A DNA stretch of 8,057 nucleotides. It comes from CAZBZG01 sp964496245. Lineage in GTDB: Bacteria > Planctomycetota > SZUA-567. The stretch is taken from assembly GCA_964496245.1 (NCBI GenBank), contig CAZBZG010000221.1, positions 1 to 8,057 on the forward strand, written 5' to 3'. Below the pieces are notes generated by a model. That model was not told the DNA's origin, ran no database searches, and saw only the letters and a program-made list of their open reading frames with translations. Below, one piece after another: positions 4,766-8,057 of this stretch; the first letter of the stretch is position 1, and every line of letters begins with the position of its first letter. The translations under genes and the position numbers were made by a program.

Positions 4766-6553
4766 ATGGCCCCGAACCGTGCCACGGCCATCGATATCGG
4801 CGCCGACTCGGTCCGGGTCGCCACCATGCGCGTGCGCAAAGGCGGCGCAGAATTGCTCGGGGCGGGCCTCACCTCCGTGGCCGAACTCGACCAGAACGAC
4901 CCCGATTACACATCCGAACTCGCGGCCGCCATCCGCCGGGTGGTCAAGAAGAACGGCATCCCCGTCGGGTACACCGTGGTGGGCCTGTCCGGCCGCGGCA
5001 CCATGGTCCGGTATCTGGGCGTGCCGATCGTGCCGCCGTGGAAGCTCTCGCTTGTCATGGGCTTCGAGGTCGAGGAGCAGGTGGGTGCCGGCCAGGCGGC
5101 GTCGAACGTCGCCTACGACTACCGGATCCTCAGCCTGCCGGGCTTCGACGAGACGCAGTTCCCCATGTTCCTGGGGCTCGCCCAGACGCCGGTCATCGAG
5201 GAACGACTGCAGGTGTGCCGGCGGGCCGTGCGGCGTGCCGACGACGTGGACCTGCAGTGCCTGGGCGCCTTCAATCTCTTCCGGCGCAACCCCCAATGCG
5301 TGGAGGGTGAGGTCAGCCTGCTCCTGGACATCGGCGCAAAAGAAACCTACCTGACTCTGCAGGAGGGCGACAGCCTGCTGTTCGCCCGGGCGCTCAGCTG
5401 CGGGGGGCACCAGTTCACCACGAGCATCCAGAAGAAACTGGGGCTGCTCGGACCGGAGGCCGAAGAGTACAAGCGCAACCAGGCGGCCATCATTCCCCGG
5501 CAGGAGGAGGACGGCGCTGGTGAGGAGGCCTGCAACGCGAGCCAGGCCTGCCGCGCAGCTACGGGCATGCTGACGAGCGCGGTGCAGAGCTCGCTCCGGT
5601 ACTTCTACGGACAGTTCAAGATCGAGGAATTCGTTCTCGACAAGGTCGTGGTGACCGGCGGCGGCAGCCGCCTGAGGGGCCTCGCGGATGCTCTGCAGGA
5701 GAGCTTCGGGTGCAGAGTCGAACCGCTCGACCTGGCGCAGGCCGTCCGTCCGGTCAAGGCATCGGCCGAGGCCGCGCTCGCCGGGGAGAGCGCGCACCAC
5801 TTCGCCGGCGCCGTGGGCATGGCCCTGGGGCAGCTCACGGGCGGCTTCTCGCTCTCGCTGCTCCCGCCGAAGATCAAGGAGCGCAGGCGGTTCTGGTCGC
5901 GGGAGGTCTACAGCTACTATGCGGGTGCCCTGGCCACCGTGCTTCTCGTGCTCCTCTTCCTGGGCGCGCGGCGGGGGGCGGTCTACCACGGCGAACGCAA
6001 TGCCGCCTGGAAGAAGCATCTGGAAACAGCCAAGCGTGAGCACGAGGAGCTCCAGACGTTGCAGTCCGAGAACGATCGTCTGTACCGCCGGCTGCGGACC
6101 CTTCAGGTCCGGAAGGCGTCCGGCGACGACCTGCTCACGTGTCTCGGTCTTCTGAAGGAGCACATTCCTGCGCACATCTTCTTCACGCAGGTGGAGACGG
6201 CCGGCCGGATCGAGGAAGATGGGGAGGCGGGGGCTGAGGCTGAGGCCGGGCCGCCCGGGCCGCGGGCACAGCGGGCGACCGATTCTTTCCAGAAGTCGCG
6301 CTACATCGTGCTCCGCGGATACGTGGTGGGGGCGCGGGACGAGATCGAGGCGCGGCATCGCCTGCGCGTGTTGGCCGACAAGCTGGAGGGCCTGGAGTTC
6401 TTCTCGCGGGTCCAGATCATGCGGCAGGAGCCGCTCGAGGAGAACGCGGAGGAGGTTGCGGCGGCCTACGAGGTCGCGGGGCGCAAAGCGCCGCCTCCCC
6501 AGGGCGTGCCCCTGAAGTTCGTCATGCAGTGCTGGATTACCTCGGAGCCTTAG
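4766..6553 (+). CDS. PilM-PilN fusion: actin-like ATP-binding domain joined to membrane coiled-coil subunit
   Basis: A 595-residue inner-membrane assembly protein. Residues 1-350 are PilM: the phosphate-1 motif AIDIGADSVRVA (8-19), the SHS2-type insert region (about 70-175), phosphate-2 motif LLLDIGAKETYL (185-196) and adenosine motif VVVTGGGSRLRGL (294-306). Residues 363-371 (LSLLPPKIK) match the N-terminal INLLP peptide with which free PilN docks on PilM. A membrane helix (384-401), a coiled coil (about 408-450) and a ferredoxin-like C-terminal domain (about 455-595) complete PilN. In proteobacteria these are separate genes; here they form one chain, as in the PilM-like plus membrane organisation of GspL. 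The fused protein would put the cytoplasmic ring and periplasmic arm in fixed 1:1 ratio. A Glu/Ala/Gly/Pro-rich insert (482-505) interrupts the C-terminal domain, and a further insert (245-265, charged, two Cys) lies in PilM. GGGAG at 4754-4758 precedes the ATG by 7 nt. The stop is TAG. Confidence 0.88.
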   Translation: MAPNRATAIDIGADSVRVATMRVRKGGAELLGAGLTSVAELDQNDPDYTSELAAAIRRVVKKNGIPVGYTVVGLSGRGTMVRYLGVPIVPPWKLSLVMGFEVEEQVGAGQAASNVAYDYRILSLPGFDETQFPMFLGLAQTPVIEERLQVCRRAVRRADDVDLQCLGAFNLFRRNPQCVEGEVSLLLDIGAKETYLTLQEGDSLLFARALSCGGHQFTTSIQKKLGLLGPEAEEYKRNQAAIIPRQEEDGAGEEACNASQACRAATGMLTSAVQSSLRYFYGQFKIEEFVLDKVVVTGGGSRLRGLADALQESFGCRVEPLDLAQAVRPVKASAEAALAGESAHHFAGAVGMALGQLTGGFSLSLLPPKIKERRRFWSREVYSYYAGALATVLLVLLFLGARRGAVYHGERNAAWKKHLETAKREHEELQTLQSENDRLYRRLRTLQVRKASGDDLLTCLGLLKEHIPAHIFFTQVETAGRIEEDGEAGAEAEAGPPGPRAQRATDSFQKSRYIVLRGYVVGARDEIEARHRLRVLADKLEGLEFFSRVQIMRQEPLEENAEEVAAAYEVAGRKAPPPQGVPLKFVMQCWITSEP

Positions 6554-6555
6554 CC

Positions 6556-7494
6556 ATGTCCTTGTGGGAACAGCACAAGCAGATCTTCATCGTGGCCGGC
6601 ACCTTTCTGGCGGCGCTTTTTCTGATCTGGCTCTTCGTGCTCCGGGGCTACGCCCACGAGGTCAGCAGCAAGCGCAAGGCCTACGAGGAGGAGCTCGAGG
6701 ACCAGCGGGAGAAGCTCTGCCCCGAGGAGGGCCCGAAGGTCGCGATTCTCCAGACCGCGTACGAAAAGGCGAACCAGGCGTTGACGAAAGAGCTGGAGAC
6801 GCTCGGCGAGCAGCTCCGCTTCGAGTTCGAGGAGCCCCTCATCCCCGAGAAAGAGAAGCGCCGCCGCCAGCTCTTCGTGCGGGACCAGCTCGACAAGCTC
6901 AAGGATTACGTCGCGCTCGAGGTGGAGACCAAGCGCCAGCGCCGCATCGAGTTGAGCGAACAGGCCTCGACGCTCGGGTTCACCATGCCCAACGATCTGA
7001 ACGAATCGCAAGAGCGGGATCTCATCTGGCTCCAGCAGATGGCGGTGGTGCGACGAGTCGTCGACACCCTCATGCAGGTCTACGAGGAGAAGGACGAGGC
7101 CCGCGGCATCACCATCCAACACCTGCTCGGTATCCTGCGGATCCAGCCGCGGCCCCCCGTCAAGACGGGGACCCAGCGGGAGAAGTTCGTCATGGAGTAC
7201 CCGGTCGAGCTTGAACTCCTGATTACGCTCCGGGGCCTCATGAAGCTGCTGGACCTCTGCAGCGCCGAGGAATCGTTCCACATCGTGCAGCGGTTGAACG
7301 TCATCAGCAAACCAGAGAGCCGCGTGAGCAAACTGGCGAAGCGGAAGCTTTCGGCGACCCGTGGCGAGAGGTGGTACACCCACTACTACCGGGTCGAATT
7401 GATTCTCGCGGCCATGACGCTCTTCGAAGAAGAGGAGGTCGAGGACACGGAGCCCCAGCAGTCCAAGCCCAAACCCCAGATCATTCCGCACTGA
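6556..7494 (+). CDS. PilO / Amuc_1100-like membrane-anchored periplasmic pilus assembly protein
   Basis: A 312-residue protein with a short cytoplasmic start, one membrane helix (about 10-29), a long charged coiled coil (about 35-130) and a C-terminal alpha/beta region (about 135-295) ending in an acidic-proline tail. This plan fits PilO, which pairs with PilN through coiled coils and ferredoxin-like domains. It also fits Akkermansia Amuc_1100, the pilus-locus protein of similar size. Shared-looking features with Amuc_1100 are a short TLGF segment before the first domain, a domain with hydrophobic residues before a long helix (VELELLITLRGLMKLLD) and a final strand rich in hydrophobic residues (YYRVELILAAMTLF). 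The match is by architecture; family identity needs a profile search. I chose ATG 6556 because it is 2 nt after the PilM-PilN stop, with GGAG (6544-6547) 8 nt before it. The earlier in-frame ATG at 6529 lies inside the upstream gene, has no Shine-Dalgarno site and would add nine residues. It shares the operon transcript with its neighbours. Confidence 0.72.
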   Translation: MSLWEQHKQIFIVAGTFLAALFLIWLFVLRGYAHEVSSKRKAYEEELEDQREKLCPEEGPKVAILQTAYEKANQALTKELETLGEQLRFEFEEPLIPEKEKRRRQLFVRDQLDKLKDYVALEVETKRQRRIELSEQASTLGFTMPNDLNESQERDLIWLQQMAVVRRVVDTLMQVYEEKDEARGITIQHLLGILRIQPRPPVKTGTQREKFVMEYPVELELLITLRGLMKLLDLCSAEESFHIVQRLNVISKPESRVSKLAKRKLSATRGERWYTHYYRVELILAAMTLFEEEEVEDTEPQQSKPKPQIIPH

Positions 7495-7519
7495 GTTTGA
7501 GAAAGCAGGGGGTTGGCGC

Positions 7520-7548
7520 TTGAATCGCGGGTCGGCATGGTGGACAAT
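7520..7548 (+). promoter_or_regulatory. Weak sigma70-like promoter candidate inside the pilus cluster
   Basis: TTGAAT (7520-7525) and GACAAT (7543-7548) are each 4 of 6 to consensus and separated by 17 nt. It would start a transcript near 7555, upstream of the gene at 7781. Both boxes are weak, so chance is quite possible. Confidence 0.18.
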
Positions 7549-7560
7549 GGAAGGAGAGGC

Positions 7561-7770
7561 GTGTACACGACATCCGGCCGAAGCGCGCCGGGGCGTGGCC
7601 GTCTGAAGCGTGCGCAGCGTGGAGTGGATTCTGTCATGCGCAAGGGGGTTGGAGCGCTTGAACGGGTTGTCTGCCGGGTCCTGCTGCTGACCGTGAACGG
7701 CCGGCCGTTGCGGTTCGATAGGGACGTGGTTCGGGGCTTCGTGCCACCGGGCAGAGAGACTGGCGAGTAG
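7561..7770 (+). CDS. Doubtful 69-aa ORF between the PilO-like gene and the next pilus gene
   Basis: A basic 69-residue reading frame with no recognisable domain. A GTG start at 7561 has AAGGAG at 7551-7556 but only 4 nt spacing. Earlier TTG 7513 and ATG 7537, or later ATG 7636, have worse signals. It ends 10 nt before the following ATG, and its stop region supplies part of that gene's ribosome-binding site, which would allow coupled translation. Against it are its mixed composition (many Arg/Gly) and repeats shared with the flanks. The stretch 7495-7780 may instead be an untranslated leader or a decayed gene. It also contains the 14-bp palindrome at 7696-7709. Confidence 0.22.
   Translation: MYTTSGRSAPGRGRLKRAQRGVDSVMRKGVGALERVVCRVLLLTVNGRPLRFDRDVVRGFVPPGRETGE
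7696..7709. repeat. Perfect 14-bp palindrome AACGGCCGGCCGTT
   Basis: A fully symmetric 14-bp sequence 72 nt before the ATG at 7781. It could be a dimeric regulator site for the following gene. In such GC-rich DNA a chance palindrome is also plausible. Confidence 0.3.
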
Positions 7771-7780
7771 GAGCGCTTGC

Positions 7781-8057
7781 ATGGCTGCACAGACCACGAG
7801 CTGGCTCGACCTCGAGCGCGGGGTGTTCCTGGCCTTCGCCGTACTCGTCGTGTACGTGGGGGCCAATTTTCTGCTCAGCCGGCCGCGGCCCATCCAGGAA
7901 GAACTCACCGCGGCGCGTGCCACGGAAGGGGAGCGGCGCGCGCCGCAGAAGGATCTCGCGGCCAGCCGGGATGCGGGAATGCTCGGCGGTCGGGACATGC
8001 TGGTCCCACCGCAGCTGCAGGAGCACCGGCTCTTCGCCTTGAAACCGCCGAAACCGG
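7781..8057 (+). CDS. Membrane-anchored protein, N-terminal 92 aa (probable next pilus/secretion component)
   Basis: Reading frame open to the window edge with a clear start: ATG with AGGAG (7769-7773) 7 nt before it. The first 13 residues are polar; residues 14-33 form one membrane helix (GVFLAFAVLVVYVGANFLLS), followed by RPRP as an arginine-marked inside-out boundary or membrane exit. The visible part then has a charged stretch and a Pro-rich segment (VPPQLQEHRLFALKPPKP, 75-92). Position after secretin, PilM-PilN and PilO-like genes, together with the bitopic anchor, suggests a PilP- or GspC-like linker between the inner-membrane platform and secretin, or a counterpart of another Amuc_1098-1102 subunit. 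The diagnostic C-terminal domain lies beyond the window, so this is inference from place and topology. The stop codon is not visible. Confidence 0.72.
   Translation, partial: MAAQTTSWLDLERGVFLAFAVLVVYVGANFLLSRPRPIQEELTAARATEGERRAPQKDLAASRDAGMLGGRDMLVPPQLQEHRLFALKPPKP

Noticed and set aside
2480..6358. A 1292-codon open frame on the minus strand opposite the secretin and PilM-PilN genes
   Set aside because: It is an antisense shadow from strong GC bias at third codon positions: composition is dominated by Arg, His, Leu, Val and Asp with no domain, and the plus-strand frames have clear families and ribosome-binding sites.
6550..7998. A 482-codon minus-strand frame opposite the PilO-like gene
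   Set aside because: Same third-position GC effect; it runs antisense through two supported genes and has no recognisable domain or start signal.

Overview
The window is a GC-rich bacterial chromosome segment. Its main content is the start of a plus-strand operon (about 2726 to the right edge) for the envelope-spanning part of a type IV pilus or type II secretion-like machine. The genes are a secretin, a PilM-PilN fusion, a PilO/Amuc_1100-like membrane coiled-coil protein, and the first 92 residues of another membrane-anchored protein cut by the window end. A secretin linked to a long PilM protein and an Amuc_1100-like subunit recalls the Akkermansia Amuc_1098-1102 pilus locus. I therefore infer a PVC-superphylum organism (Verrucomicrobiota, Kiritimatiellota or Lentisphaerota). 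This placement rests on remembered family resemblance, not a search.

Left part (1-1219): a LarA-type nickel-pincer racemase/epimerase gene on the plus strand, missing its 5' end. All seven catalytic and cofactor residues known from Lactobacillus LarA are present at the same spacing. It ends at a perfect 15-bp inverted repeat (1285-1325), which it shares with a convergent small minus-strand gene.

Middle (1338-2725): two small minus-strand genes, a 79-aa two-helix membrane protein (1807-2046) and a basic 74-aa protein (1338-1562). Each is preceded by the same 10-nt ribosome-binding segment. Two GC-rich hairpins lie between them. The 679-nt gap 2047-2725 has no convincing gene. It holds a good minus-strand promoter candidate, a short palindrome, a repeat element built on a 9-nt ACGAAG-type period with an inverted copy, a second hairpin, and a 12-bp direct repeat that brackets the secretin ribosome-binding site.

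Right part (2726-8057): the three complete pilus genes are nearly contiguous (gaps of 3 and 2 nt), so they are very probably co-transcribed. Working model: the secretin forms the outer-membrane channel, the fused PilM-PilN provides the cytoplasmic actin-like ring subunit already joined to its membrane partner, and the PilO-like protein pairs with the PilN part in the periplasm. The next gene follows after a 286-nt interruption with only a doubtful short ORF and repeated sequence. No ATPase, pilin or prepilin peptidase gene is in view, so pilus versus secretion function cannot be decided here.
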